This document shows positions 9,535 through 18,458 of a stretch of DNA of 44,746 nt, one piece after another (the first letter of the stretch is position 1; each line of letters begins with the position of its first letter). The stretch lies in contig CALQSQ010000044.1 of the NCBI GenBank assembly GCA_943333275.1, forward strand, positions 1 to 44,746. The letters are read 5' to 3'. The position numbers were made by a program, and so were the translations under genes. Under the pieces are notes generated by a model. The model was given only the letters and a program-made list of their open reading frames with translations, was not told the origin of the DNA and made no database searches. The stretch comes from Akkermansia muciniphila (GTDB lineage Bacteria > Verrucomicrobiota > Verrucomicrobiia > Verrucomicrobiales > V1-33).

Positions 9535-10413
9535 CTACCGCACCGCAGGCCCGGGCTCGTCGAGCAGGAAGACCTGGTTGATGGTTTTGAATTGGGCGTG
9601 GTCGGCGAATTCCCAGACAAGTTTTTTGTCGCGGGTGATTTCGAAGAACATGGGTTGCTGGCCGATGTGGCCGTGGCCGAGGTAGTTGCAGACGAGCGTG
9701 TTGCCGTTGGCGAGACGCTGGCATCCGGCGGTGAGTTGGAGGGGATTCCCGGGGATGTCCTTTTCGCCGATTTCCCAGACGACGGCATCCTTTTCATCGA
9801 GTTCCTGAACCTTGCGACCTTCGCCGCAACTGACGAGGAGGTGGCCATCGGGGAGACGAATGGCGGCGTGCACGTCGCCGGGAACCTTGATTTCGTGCAC
9901 GACCTTGGCATCGCCATCGACTTCCACGACTTTGTGGTCGCCCTTGAAACAGATGAGGTAATGCCCATTGGCGAGTTTGCGAGCACCGCGAAATTGTTCG
10001 TGGGTGGAAATGTTGGGGGAGGGGGAGAGTTTAATTTCCTTGGCCACCTTGCCATCGCGATCCACCTCCACCAACCGGCTGGGTCCGCACTCGGTGACGA
10101 GGACGCGACCATCGGCCAGTGGCTGGCAGGAATGGACTTCGGTGCCCGCCGGGGAAGTGTATTGCCAGGCGATTTCTTTTTTCTCGGTCAACTCCATGGC
10201 TCCCGTGGAGAAGCAGAAAAGGATGTTCCCATTCGGCAGTTTCCAGCAATCCTGCGGGGCGGTGCAGGCGTATTCCCATTCGATTTTTCCTTCGGCTGAA
10301 ACAATGGCGACCTTGCCGCCGTTGTAGTCGCAGCAGAGGAATCGATGTGCGGCGTGAATTTGTGAAGAGACGAGTGAGAGGAACGCCAGTGCGATGAGAG
10401 AAGGTAATTTCAT
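9535..10413 (-). CDS. Exported beta-propeller-like protein (PQQ-like repeats)
   Basis: 292 aa from the ATG at 10413; this start is chosen because it opens a clean signal peptide (MKLPSLIALAFLSLVSS, cleavage near HAA) and has a GGAGG ribosome site seven bases upstream. A 13-residue-longer frame lacks both. The mature part is a series of short beta blades with a recurring pattern of the form LPNGNxLxCxxxxGxxVEVDxDGKVV, as in PQQ/NHL-like propellers. No catalytic motif was recognised, so a binding or scaffold role outside the cytoplasm is inferred. It converges on the RAYT gene and has its own promoter candidate upstream, so it is likely transcribed separately from dnaJ. Confidence 0.8.
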   Translation of the reverse strand: MKLPSLIALAFLSLVSSQIHAAHRFLCCDYNGGKVAIVSAEGKIEWEYACTAPQDCWKLPNGNILFCFSTGAMELTEKKEIAWQYTSPAGTEVHSCQPLADGRVLVTECGPSRLVEVDRDGKVAKEIKLSPSPNISTHEQFRGARKLANGHYLICFKGDHKVVEVDGDAKVVHEIKVPGDVHAAIRLPDGHLLVSCGEGRKVQELDEKDAVVWEIGEKDIPGNPLQLTAGCQRLANGNTLVCNYLGHGHIGQQPMFFEITRDKKLVWEFADHAQFKTINQVFLLDEPGPAVR

Positions 10414-10414
10414 A

Positions 10415-10424
10415 GGAGGCCTCC
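10415..10424 (-). promoter_or_regulatory. Ribosome-binding site inside a perfect palindrome
   Basis: GGAGGCCTCC is a 10-bp perfect palindrome that contains the Shine-Dalgarno GGAGG just ahead of the ATG at 10413. It fixes the start choice. It has no loop, so pairing would have to be between molecules. Confidence 0.55.
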
Positions 10425-10447
10425 AACTAAGCGGATTGCTGCCGCCG

Positions 10448-10476
10448 AGCATAGTGAAAACACTTCATTATCGCAA
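10448..10476 (-). promoter_or_regulatory. Sigma-70-like promoter for the propeller gene
   Basis: Reading the minus strand: -35 TTGCGA, 17-bp spacer, -10 TATGCT, ending 34 bp before the ATG at 10413. Both boxes match four of six consensus bases. Confidence 0.45.
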
Positions 10477-10506
10477 AGGCGGAAAATTTCCTCATCCAGG
10501 AATTTT

Positions 10507-11655
10507 TCAGCCTCCGAAGAAGCGCTTGGCCTTTTGGAGGAATCCTTCCTCGAGTGGTGCGTTGTGCTGACCGACGGATTCGGCGAAGGCCTGGAGTTTG
10601 GCGCGTTGGTCGGAGTTCAGATTGGTTGGAATTTCGACGCTGGCGCGGACGAGCAGGTCGCCCTTGGAAGTGCGATTTAGGATCGGCATGCCCTTGCCGC
10701 GCAGGCGAAAGAGTTCGCCACTTTGGGTGCCCGCGGGAATTTTGACGCTGGCTTTGCCATCGAGCGTGGGGACGAGGAGTTCGCCTCCCAGCGCGGCGGT
10801 GGCGAGCGGAACTGGGGCTTCACAGTAGATGTCGTTGTCGTGGCGTTCAAAGATGTCATGTTCCTTGAGATGGACGACGACATAGAGATCGCCGGAGGCA
10901 CCGCCGCGGAATCCGGCTTCGCCATTGCCGCTGGAGCGGAGGCGCGATCCATGGCTGATGCCGGCGGGGATGCGAAGATTGATACGCGAGGTTTTTTCGG
11001 TGCGGCCATCGCCATGGCATTCGGAACAGGGATCGGAAATGATTTTCCCAGTGCCCTGGCAGTCCTGACAAGGCTGCTGCACCTGAAAGAATCCACGACT
11101 GCTGATGACCTGACCGGCTCCGCGGCAGGTGGGGCAGGTGCGCATGGGCTTGCCGGTGGCCGATCCCGTGCCGTGGCATTTTTCACATTCCTGAGCGCGT
11201 TCTAGTTCGAGCTTTTTCTCCACGCCGTGGGCGGCTTCCTCGAGGGTGATTTGCAAATCATATCGCAAGTCCTCGCCGCGCATCCTACCGCTGTTGTCGC
11301 GGCGGGAGCCACCGCCAAGGAATTCTTCAAAAATGCTGCCGGCACCGCCGCCACCACCGCCGAAGACTTGGCGGAAGAGATCGAAGGCGTCCATGTTCGT
11401 GGCTTGCGTGGCGGCGCCAGCTCCTGGCGCGAAAGCTGCGTGGCCATAGCGATCATAGGCGGCACGCTTTTGTTCGTCACCGACAACGCCGTAGGCTTCG
11501 CCGAGTTCTTTAAATTTCTCCTCGGCGGCTTTGTCACCGGGATTGCGGTCCGGGTGAAATTTGAGGGCCATCTTGCGATAGGCTTTTTTGATTTCGTCGG
11601 CGGAAGCGTTTTTTTCCACTCCGATGACTTCATAATAATCGCGTTTCGCAGCCAT
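10507..11655 (-). CDS. dnaJ: Chaperone DnaJ
   Basis: 382 aa, normal type I DnaJ length. J domain at the N-terminus with HPD at residues 34-36; Gly/Phe-rich linker ~75-118; four zinc-binding CxxCxGxG motifs ([32 protein letters not shown]) at about 157-164, 174-181, 196-203 and 210-217; then the substrate-binding C-terminal domain. It stimulates DnaK ATPase and delivers unfolded clients in the cytoplasm. It follows grpE by 38 bp on the same strand, so the two are co-transcribed; dnaK is not in the window. All functional residues appear intact. Confidence 0.98.
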   Translation of the reverse strand: MAAKRDYYEVIGVEKNASADEIKKAYRKMALKFHPDRNPGDKAAEEKFKELGEAYGVVGDEQKRAAYDRYGHAAFAPGAGAATQATNMDAFDLFRQVFGGGGGGAGSIFEEFLGGGSRRDNSGRMRGEDLRYDLQITLEEAAHGVEKKLELERAQECEKCHGTGSATGKPMRTCPTCRGAGQVISSRGFFQVQQPCQDCQGTGKIISDPCSECHGDGRTEKTSRINLRIPAGISHGSRLRSSGNGEAGFRGGASGDLYVVVHLKEHDIFERHDNDIYCEAPVPLATAALGGELLVPTLDGKASVKIPAGTQSGELFRLRGKGMPILNRTSKGDLLVRASVEIPTNLNSDQRAKLQAFAESVGQHNAPLEEGFLQKAKRFFGG

Positions 11656-11693
11656 AAATAGTTTGGATCAGGACAATGGGATGGGCCGACGGA

Positions 11694-12260
11694 TTAGGAA
11701 TCCGAGGGTTGGGGCTTGGCGGCGACGATCACCGAGGAGGGGCGGAGCAGGCGGTCGCGCAGGCGGTAGCCGCGGCGGATTTGGGAAAGCACCGTGCCTT
11801 CCTTGGCGTCTGCGCTGACGGTCTGGGAGACAGCCTCGTGTAGATTCGGGTCAAAGGCGAGGCCGACGGCGGGGATTTCCTCCACGCCGTTTTCCTTAAG
11901 AAAATCGGTAATCTGTTTTTGGACCATGGTCATCCCCATCAGCACCGGTGAGTTTTCGCCTTCCTGACGAGCCGCCTGGAGGCCGAATTCAAAGTTGTCG
12001 ATGACCGGCAAGAGTGTTTCGAGCAGGGAGCCATTGGCATATTTGATCGCGTCCTGGCGTTCCTTGGCGGTGCGTTTCCGGAAATTGTCCAATTCGGCGG
12101 CAGTTCGGAGCGCCTGTTCCTTCCAGTATTGGGCATCGGCTTGAGCGGCCTCCAGCGGAGTGCGTTCGGGAGCACTGTCTGTGACTTTGTCTTCAGCCTC
12201 TGTAAAGGATTCCAAAGGATCTAGGTCGGAAAAGGGGGCTTTATCGGTGGTCGAGTCCAT
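11694..12260 (-). CDS. grpE: Nucleotide exchange factor GrpE
   Basis: 188 aa. An acidic N-terminal tail (~1-35) is followed by a long helix with DAQYWKEQALRTAAELDNFRKRTAKE, the dimerisation coiled coil of GrpE, and the beta-domain hallmarks GMTMVQKQ and AFDPNLHEAVSQ. It releases ADP from DnaK in the same cycle as the DnaJ encoded next. It is first in a grpE-dnaJ pair. No CIRCE element (TTAGCACTC-N9-GAGTGCTAA) is present upstream; instead there is a short inverted repeat. Confidence 0.97.
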   Translation of the reverse strand: MDSTTDKAPFSDLDPLESFTEAEDKVTDSAPERTPLEAAQADAQYWKEQALRTAAELDNFRKRTAKERQDAIKYANGSLLETLLPVIDNFEFGLQAARQEGENSPVLMGMTMVQKQITDFLKENGVEEIPAVGLAFDPNLHEAVSQTVSADAKEGTVLSQIRRGYRLRDRLLRPSSVIVAAKPQPSDS

Positions 12261-12311
12261 GATGTCTTAAAATGGGAGTGGGGGGAACAAGGGGTGACAA
12301 TTTACCGCATT

Positions 12312-12325
12312 TTGCCAACTGGCAA
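12312..12325. promoter_or_regulatory. Inverted repeat upstream of grpE
   Basis: TTGCCA-AC-TGGCAA, a six-base stem with a two-base centre, 52 bp upstream of the grpE ATG. On the minus strand TTGCCA could double as a -35 box with TAAATT 15 bp further on. A regulator site is possible but unproven. Confidence 0.3.
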
Positions 12326-12417
12326 GTGGGCATGTGTTGCGTCAATATGACGCGGAACGTTGTTGGGGTGGTGGAGAGGGGGCTCCTGACGTCGACTTGA
12401 ACGGAGGGAAGGAAATT

Positions 12418-14190
12418 TCAATCCCAGAGGCGGCGTTTGCAGAAGCCGTAGGCGACGATGAGGCCGATGATGACGTGGAAGGCAAGAATGACGGTGGCGG
12501 TTTCCACCGTGGGGAAGGGATAGGTGGGCGAGGCCGATTTGATACCAAGGGCGACCTTTTCGCCGGAGAGGGCCTGCAACTGGCCGGACCAGCTCCAATA
12601 GGCGGCGATGAGGGGCTGGGTGACGGGCTCCAGCCACGAGGGCATGCGCAGGACGGCGCCGCTCAGGGGCAATTGGAAGCCCACCAGGTAAATGCTCAGC
12701 AGCGATGCCTGATCGGCGGATTTCATGGCGGCGGAAATGCCGAGGCAGACGAACGTCATGGCGGCATTGATCATGATCAGCAGTTGGAATCTGGCCACGA
12801 TGTCGCCAGGCAGATTGCAAAACATCTGGACGAAAATCCCCATCCACAGCGACTGCGCGAGGATCAACGTGCCAAGGAAAAAGATCTTGCTGAGCAGATA
12901 ACTGAACGGTCGCACGCCGCCGAGGCGCTCCTTCTCGTAGATCAACCTCTCCCCGGCGATTTCCCGGGCGGCATTGTTGGATCCCATCAGGGCGAGCAGC
13001 ACGACCTGGAACATCATCAGACCGGAAACCAGCGCGCCGATTTTCGTCTGTTTCGTGACGACCTCCGCCGTGGCCCGGGCCTGCTCCAGGAAATCCAGCG
13101 ACGGATCCGGAGCCTGATCCGGAAAGGCTTCGATGCCTCCCGGTGCAAAGATGACAACCAGCAGCGGAAAGATCAGCATCAGCGCCAGTTGCAGAAAGAC
13201 CTGCGTGCGATCCCGGAAAAACAACAACCAGCGGCGCGACAGCAGGACCCAGAATTGACGGAAGAAGCCCGGCAGATTGTCATCGTTGTCAGGGGACTCA
13301 GGCGGGAGGTCGGTGTCTTCATCGGAGTTCGATTTGGCATCAGACTCGGTCGCGGCGGCGTTGGGTTCGGACTCGCGGCGGTTTGCCTGGCGTTTTTGAA
13401 TCAGAGCATCGTATTCATTGCGATATTTCGACCAGCTCCCCTGCCAGGCATCGGCCGCGCGTTTTTTCAAGGTGAGATAGACATCCTCGACATGCTGGAC
13501 GGAGAAATAATGGCTGAGGGCATCCGGCGGGCCGTGGAAGACCATCCGGCCCTCGTGCAGCACCAGCACGGAATCGTAGAGTTCGAGATTGGCGAGGCTG
13601 TGCGTGATGTTCATAACCATGCGTCCCTGCTTCAGGGAAAGCTGGTGCATGAGATTGACGATTTCCCGTTCCGACTGGGGATCCAGACCGCTGGTCACTT
13701 CATCGCAGAGCAGTAGCTTGGGATTGGTCACAAGTTCGAGGCCCAGGCCCAGGCGGCGTTTTTGTCCGCCGGAAAGAACCTTGACGCGTTTCTCACGCAT
13801 CGTTTCCATGCCCACCTGCTGGATGACATTGTCGGCCAGCTCCTCCAGCGCGGAACCACTCACGGATCCCACACGCAGGCGGATGGCGTGCTCCACGCAT
13901 TCCTCGACGGTGAGATGGTCGTAGGCGATGGAGAACTGGGGGACGTAGCCCAGTTCATTGGGCAGCATTTCGCCGTCCTCGCTCAGATCTGCCCCTTTCC
14001 ACCAGACTTCGCCCTCCGTCTCCAGCAGCAGGCCGCTGATGATTTTCATGAGGGTGGTCTTGCCGCATCCGGAGGGTCCGACGACCGCCATGAAATGCCC
14101 CGAGGGGACCTTCAGGGAAATTTTATCGAGCAGGTTGACCTCGTGTCCGTCCTTCTCAATGGTGAAGCAAATGTCGCGAAGTTCGAGCAT
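12418..14190 (-). CDS. ABC transporter, fused ATPase and ABC-2 permease (ABCG-like)
   Basis: 590 aa from the ATG at 14190; the frame stays open 261 bp upstream, but the extension is low-complexity and MLELRDI is the usual start of the ATPase domain. Walker A GPSGCGKT at 38-45, signature LSGGQ 139-143, Walker B ending CDE 162-164, H-loop His197. Residues ~265-305 are an acidic/Ser-rich linker, followed by six hydrophobic segments from ~329 on, the ABC-2 permease. This ATPase-then-membrane order matches half-transporters of the eukaryotic ABCG/White type, so it should work as a dimer. Such proteins export lipids or hydrophobic compounds; substrate is unknown. The next forward gene is divergent. 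Confidence 0.9.
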   Translation of the reverse strand: MLELRDICFTIEKDGHEVNLLDKISLKVPSGHFMAVVGPSGCGKTTLMKIISGLLLETEGEVWWKGADLSEDGEMLPNELGYVPQFSIAYDHLTVEECVEHAIRLRVGSVSGSALEELADNVIQQVGMETMREKRVKVLSGGQKRRLGLGLELVTNPKLLLCDEVTSGLDPQSEREIVNLMHQLSLKQGRMVMNITHSLANLELYDSVLVLHEGRMVFHGPPDALSHYFSVQHVEDVYLTLKKRAADAWQGSWSKYRNEYDALIQKRQANRRESEPNAAATESDAKSNSDEDTDLPPESPDNDDNLPGFFRQFWVLLSRRWLLFFRDRTQVFLQLALMLIFPLLVVIFAPGGIEAFPDQAPDPSLDFLEQARATAEVVTKQTKIGALVSGLMMFQVVLLALMGSNNAAREIAGERLIYEKERLGGVRPFSYLLSKIFFLGTLILAQSLWMGIFVQMFCNLPGDIVARFQLLIMINAAMTFVCLGISAAMKSADQASLLSIYLVGFQLPLSGAVLRMPSWLEPVTQPLIAAYWSWSGQLQALSGEKVALGIKSASPTYPFPTVETATVILAFHVIIGLIVAYGFCKRRLWD

Positions 14191-14312
14191 GGAGGCGTAA
14201 AAGATTTGTGGTGGAATGGAGTTGAAGAACGCTTCAGAAATGGTGAAGTGAGGGAAATACAGGCAGGCACGGTTGTCACGTGCAATCTTCCCGCCGCCCC
14301 ATACCATTTCCC

Positions 14313-15902
14313 ATGTCCGATTCCCCCACCATCGCGCCTGAACCCGTCCTCCCCGCCTCGCGTGGCCGCGGTCGGAAGCGCTCGCGTCGCAACAAACCCA
14401 ACTGGGGAATGCGCGGACTGGTGGCGCTGGGAGGACTTCTGGTCCTGGCATTTCTCGCTTATTTCTGCTTCGGATTGTGGCTGAAAAGCTACCTGCGCAG
14501 CGCTGGGTTCCAGACCCAGCTCAGCGATCAGGTGGCCGCCAAAATCAAGGCCCAGAGCCAGTTCGATGGTCTGGCGCTCAATGGCAACCAGGCACAGATG
14601 CAGAAAATGACCGCCCTTGGCTACGCCGATGCCGCGTTCTCCAAACTCACCGTCGATGACGTGCGCGCCGATGTGAAACTGGATCTGTGGAATCGCAATG
14701 TGGACGTGCCCAGTGTGAAAGTGAGCCGCGTCCAGCTGATCGTCAGTGACGAGGGCAGGCTGCCCCGGCCCTTTGCCGAATCCGTCTCCGCTGGGCCGGT
14801 CACCCCCGCGTCCTCCAGCTGGATCGATTCCTTCAAGCCCACGGAATTCACCCTGGGGGAAATCAAAATTGATGAAACCTCCCTCCTCGTGAAATCCGCC
14901 CAGGGCGAGATGAGGATGAGCGGTCTTCCCCTAACCATCAAAGGCAGCGGGGATCTGCAAAGCTGGAGCCTGTCCAGTCATCCGCAGGGCGATCGCGCGC
15001 AGATGATCACCAACGTGGGGCCGGGCATGAGGCTGCAAATCATCGATCTCGATGCCCGGGTTCGGCCGGACCAGTTCGATTTGCTGTCCTTTGAAGGCGA
15101 TCTCGCCCCGCTTTCCAAACCGGGTGGCAGGAAGAGTTCGGAATTCTCCAAGGCGCGCGTGGCCATCACCGGTAGCCAGCGATACGAAGGGCAGACGGCG
15201 TCGATGGATTTCCACCTGACTGCCAATGACTTCGATATGCAGGATTGGGTGGAGGAGACCTGGGTGAAACGTCTTTCCGGCAAGGCTGATCTCAAGGCGC
15301 ATCTGGTGGGTTCACCATCCGATCCCGCTTCGATGATGACCGATGGATCCTTCACCATGAAAAAGGCCGTGCTCACCAGTCTGCCGTTCTTGGAAAATCT
15401 GGCGGAACGCACCAAGACTGCCGAGTTCACCCGGCTCGAGTTGAACACCTCCCGCTGCGATTTCAAGCAGCAGGGGAACACCTGGCATCTGACCAACGTG
15501 GAGGTGGAGGCTCGCGGGTTGGTGAAACTGGAGGGATCGCTGATCATCCGGGGGAATGAGATTGCCGGGGTGTTTGAGGTCGGCGTGACTCCGGGTCGGC
15601 TCAAAGCCATCGATGGCGCGGAACAACGGGTGTTCGTCCGCGAGGCCAAGGGCTACAAATGGGCCGTGCCGGCAATGCGTGTCACCGGCACGCTGGATGA
15701 CATTCAGGAGGATCTGGCATCGCGCATCAAGGACGCCTGGTTTGATCAGCAGATTGAAAACGTCACCGATTTGGCATCGAAATCCCCTGAGGAAATGCTC
15801 AAGGGGGGCACGAATGTCCTGAAGGAGGGCGTGAAAGCCGCACCGGATTTGATCAATCAGGGGTTGAACATTTTTAATGGTTTGCTGCCCAAGGCCAAGT
15901 GA
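14313..15902 (+). CDS. Membrane-anchored AsmA-like protein of unknown function
   Basis: 529 aa from ATG 14313; a GTG at 14280 would add 11 residues of no evident meaning. A basic Arg/Lys-rich cytoplasmic head (residues 17-28) precedes one membrane segment (~33-57), so the rest faces the periplasm. The long beta-rich body, with NVDVPSVKVSRVQLIVSD early and VEVEARGLVKLEGSLIIRGN later, resembles AsmA/TamB-type proteins involved in outer-membrane lipid or protein traffic, but similarity by eye is weak. It converges with the next gene, 24 bp stop to stop. Presence of a real gene is secure; the family call is tentative. Confidence 0.75.
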   Translation: MSDSPTIAPEPVLPASRGRGRKRSRRNKPNWGMRGLVALGGLLVLAFLAYFCFGLWLKSYLRSAGFQTQLSDQVAAKIKAQSQFDGLALNGNQAQMQKMTALGYADAAFSKLTVDDVRADVKLDLWNRNVDVPSVKVSRVQLIVSDEGRLPRPFAESVSAGPVTPASSSWIDSFKPTEFTLGEIKIDETSLLVKSAQGEMRMSGLPLTIKGSGDLQSWSLSSHPQGDRAQMITNVGPGMRLQIIDLDARVRPDQFDLLSFEGDLAPLSKPGGRKSSEFSKARVAITGSQRYEGQTASMDFHLTANDFDMQDWVEETWVKRLSGKADLKAHLVGSPSDPASMMTDGSFTMKKAVLTSLPFLENLAERTKTAEFTRLELNTSRCDFKQQGNTWHLTNVEVEARGLVKLEGSLIIRGNEIAGVFEVGVTPGRLKAIDGAEQRVFVREAKGYKWAVPAMRVTGTLDDIQEDLASRIKDAWFDQQIENVTDLASKSPEEMLKGGTNVLKEGVKAAPDLINQGLNIFNGLLPKAK

Positions 15903-15926
15903 TCAGGTCGATAATGCCGGACAGGC

Positions 15927-17354
15927 CTACCTGCCGTTGAGAGACTGTTGAAGCTTCCTGCGGTCCTCCTCCGACATGTCAGCCAGAATGTTGGCGGCCG
16001 CGAGGGGATCCTTGATCTGCAGGGTTTGCAAGGCCTGCGCCATGCTGCGGAAACGATCGTTCCCCCCCATGCTGGCGGCCCAGGTGAACGCACTTTCGGG
16101 ATCATCGGCGTGAATTTTGTTCACGAGTTCCCCGACAGCCTCGTCCTTGATATTTCCAGCCGGCCAGGTGGCCAGCCATTCAGAGGCGGCGATGGGATCC
16201 CGGCCGATCCAGATGGAGGCGATGCCGTTTTGAGCATTGAGTTGATTGGCGCCGGAGAGAGTTTTGCTCCATTCCACGGCGGCGGAGAGGTCCTGCTGGG
16301 CGTAGCGGGTGCCGAGAGCGGCGGCGAGGAGTTCCTTGGCCTTGGAGTCAGGGCCTAGGGTGGAGAAATCCCTGCGCAATTGGCCGGGATCCACCGAGGC
16401 GACATTTTTCTCCAGAGCGATGCGCAGCCCGGTGGGATCCTTTTCGTTCAGCGCCCATTCTGCCATTTCCTGGGGATTCCGCTGCCCCCAGCCTTGCACA
16501 ATCTCATTGATCAGGTTCTGCTTCTGGTCGCCCCCGGTTTCGAGCGCGGCTTTGATGCCCTTTTCCGGCGAACGCTGGGCCACGGCCTTAATCAACTCCC
16601 TTGTGATTTGGTCATTTCGGTTGCTCTTGTCATCACCCTCCGCTTTAGGTAGTGTCAGGAATTCCTGAAGGGCCAGATCCGGGTCCTGCCTGCTGCGAAC
16701 AAGTAGCCAAGCCTCCTGGGCGGACTGTTTGGATTCGGCGTCGGGCATGCGATCGATAATCGATTGCGCCTGTTCTGGGTGAGTCTTGGCAATCGATGTA
16801 AAAATGAAGGGATACAGTTCTCGGTCGATACGGTCTCCATTGGCCTTCATTTCAATCATTTGATTAACCGCTTCGGAGGGGTCTACATTTCCAAGGCGCG
16901 ACAGGATCATCATGGAAAACTCGCCTGCATGGGAATGGCGGCCTTCATTGTTTGGTTCCTTGTCCATGGCCTTAATTTCAGCCAGCATAGCCTTGAGCGT
17001 TGGGGAATCGCATCCAGACAAGGCCTGGAGAAAATTAAAGAAATCCGGGGGTGGTCCCCCGCCGAAATCACCTTCCTTGAGCATTTCGCGCAGCAGGGTC
17101 ATGGCGGTCTCGCGGGGGGATTCCGGCGATTTTGGCGGGGAGCCGCCGGTGTTTTTATCCGGGGTGTTATGGCCAGACTTGTCTGAAGCGGCCCCACCGA
17201 TGGAAGCGTCGGATGCGGGGGAGTCAGCGGATGGCAGGGTGACCATTTTCTGCCCCTGGGGAGCCTCCCATTGCGTGCGCAGCCACCATCCCAGACCCAT
17301 GCCGACGGCCAGAATGGCGGAGCCGACCGCGAGGTTGGAGGTGGGTTTCGTCAT
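15927..17354 (-). CDS. Membrane-anchored alpha-helical repeat protein, unknown function
   Basis: 475 aa. One N-terminal membrane helix (~9-25, ending GWW), then a Ser/Gly/Pro-rich linker (~30-85), then a long all-helical region of repeats with recurring phrases such as EAVNQMIEM, WALNEKDPTG, SAFTWAASM and PLAAANILADM, similar in flavour to HEAT/TPR arrays. The Verrucomicrobia encode many such single-anchor helical proteins; none has a function I can name. It diverges from the small gene at 17465 with 110 bp between. No enzymatic motif was found. Confidence 0.72.
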   Translation of the reverse strand: MTKPTSNLAVGSAILAVGMGLGWWLRTQWEAPQGQKMVTLPSADSPASDASIGGAASDKSGHNTPDKNTGGSPPKSPESPRETAMTLLREMLKEGDFGGGPPPDFFNFLQALSGCDSPTLKAMLAEIKAMDKEPNNEGRHSHAGEFSMMILSRLGNVDPSEAVNQMIEMKANGDRIDRELYPFIFTSIAKTHPEQAQSIIDRMPDAESKQSAQEAWLLVRSRQDPDLALQEFLTLPKAEGDDKSNRNDQITRELIKAVAQRSPEKGIKAALETGGDQKQNLINEIVQGWGQRNPQEMAEWALNEKDPTGLRIALEKNVASVDPGQLRRDFSTLGPDSKAKELLAAALGTRYAQQDLSAAVEWSKTLSGANQLNAQNGIASIWIGRDPIAASEWLATWPAGNIKDEAVGELVNKIHADDPESAFTWAASMGGNDRFRSMAQALQTLQIKDPLAAANILADMSEEDRRKLQQSLNGR

Positions 17355-17395
17355 GTTGGAGGTAGTGTAAAAAAAGTCAACATGCCGGAAAAGGG

Positions 17396-17409
17396 CGATT
17401 GTTCAATCG
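17396..17409. promoter_or_regulatory. Inverted repeat between divergent genes
   Basis: CGATTG-TT-CAATCG, six-base perfect arms, in the 110-bp gap between the divergent starts at 17354 and 17465. Position suggests an operator serving one or both genes; no consensus was recognised. Confidence 0.3.
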
Positions 17410-17464
17410 GCATATTTCACATTAAGGGAGTTGCTCGCGGAAGGGAAGCGGCTAGCGTGGTGAC

Positions 17465-17734
17465 ATGCGCAAGAATCGAGTCCGAGTCTACTACCGCAGT
17501 TACCTGCCCGGGGAGGTCCACCCCAAGGTGGCCGTGCCAGTTGGCGAAACCGATGACCGATGGCGGGATGAATCCTCGATGGATTTCGCCCACGACAGCC
17601 ACTCGAAATGGGAAACGATCCTGGTGGCCGAACCCACGGATGCCGCCGTGAAGGCTGCCTTGGAGGAAAAGCACCCCAGGCGATTCATCATCGTGGATAA
17701 GATAGCCTGGCTGGATGATGCGGTGCCGGATTGA
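17465..17734 (+). CDS. Small hypothetical protein (89 aa)
   Basis: Opens with RKNRVRVYYRSYLPGEVHPK and ends in an acidic tail; the middle VAEPTDAAVKAALEEKHPRRF is helix-like. No signal peptide, membrane segment or known motif. There is no clear ribosome site. It is supported by its own intergenic position, divergent from the gene at 17354, and by a charge pattern typical of a folded cytoplasmic protein. It converges with the TPR gene, stop to stop 12 bp. Function unknown. Confidence 0.5.
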   Translation: MRKNRVRVYYRSYLPGEVHPKVAVPVGETDDRWRDESSMDFAHDSHSKWETILVAEPTDAAVKAALEEKHPRRFIIVDKIAWLDDAVPD

Positions 17735-17746
17735 GGGCTGTGTAAT

Positions 17747-18247
17747 TCAACTCCCGCGGGGACGGAGCGTGGCGAGATCAGGATCGACGCGGGCATTTTC
17801 CTGAAGCGATTCATCCATGGCAAAGGCGGTGCGGAGAGATTCCCGGGCCTCGTCATCATGGCCGAGGACGGCGAGGTAGCAGGCGCAATTGTAATGGAAA
17901 ATGGCATCCTGCTGGAGCGATTGCGGGCCGCTGCGGAGCGTTTTCAAGGCTTCCAGCGTGCGCCGGGTTTCATGCAGGCAGAAGGCGGTGTGGATGAAAG
18001 GGTGGGGGAGGTCGGGGCAGTTGCGGCAGAGCGTCCGGCCGGCTTCGATGGCTTCCACCCATCGTTTCTCGCGCATGAGGAGATTGAGATGGATTTCCTG
18101 CACATCGATCCATCGCGAGACCTGGCGCAGAAACGGCGCGAGTTCCTCCCAGGCGAGATCATGCAATCCAAGTTCCGCATATCCCTCGACGGCCCGCAAC
18201 GCCCGCTGGCGCGCTGTTTCGTCATCCGTTAATTCATCGGGGAGCAT
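17747..18247 (-). CDS. TPR-like protein
   Basis: 166 aa, all helical, with two or three tetratricopeptide-type helix pairs: ALRAVEGYAELGLHDLAWEEL, then the stretch around REKRWVEAIEAGRTLC, then IFHYNCACYLAVLGHDDEA and RESLRTAFAMDE. Phrases such as YNCACYLAVLG are typical of bacterial TPR tails. It is soluble, without signal peptide, and probably mediates protein contacts. It starts 15 bp after the end of tRNA-Val on the same strand, so it may share the tRNA promoter. Confidence 0.75.
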   Translation of the reverse strand: MLPDELTDDETARQRALRAVEGYAELGLHDLAWEELAPFLRQVSRWIDVQEIHLNLLMREKRWVEAIEAGRTLCRNCPDLPHPFIHTAFCLHETRRTLEALKTLRSGPQSLQQDAIFHYNCACYLAVLGHDDEARESLRTAFAMDESLQENARVDPDLATLRPRGS

Positions 18248-18262
18248 CGGAGTGGCGGGGAA

Positions 18263-18337
18263 TGGTACGCGATACTGGGTTCGAACCAGTGACCCCCTCA
18301 GTGTCAGTGAGGTGCTCTACCACTGAGCTAACCGCGC
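18263..18337 (-). tRNA. tRNA-Val (GAC)
   Basis: Cloverleaf read on the minus strand: acceptor GCGCGGT/ATCGCGT with two G-U pairs, D arm GCTC-AGTGGTA-GAGC, anticodon arm CCTCA-CTGACAC-TGAGG with anticodon GAC, variable loop GGGTC, T arm ACTGG-TTCGAAC-CCAGT, discriminator A and an encoded CCA. It decodes GUC and GUU valine codons. Confidence 0.95.
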
Positions 18338-18458
18338 CTTGGTATTCAAATTCCCACAGAGCCTGCGGGCCGACTAGATAATGCTTTCCTCCCAGCCTGC
18401 AACTGGAAAATGGGATCACGAGCATTTCCATGGTGTGCACCATTGCGAGGATGCCGCG

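Noticed and set aside
12334-13716. 460-codon plus-strand frame
   Set aside because: Antisense to the ABC transporter, whose Walker and signature motifs are all intact on the minus strand.
14175-14186. REP-like GCGAAGTTCG inside the ABC gene
   Set aside because: Only half of the palindrome is present; the match is short and coding, so treated as chance.
14191-14451. N-terminal extension of the ABC transporter
   Set aside because: Low-complexity Arg/Trp/Gly residues ahead of the canonical ATPase start, overlapping the upstream region and start of the divergent gene.
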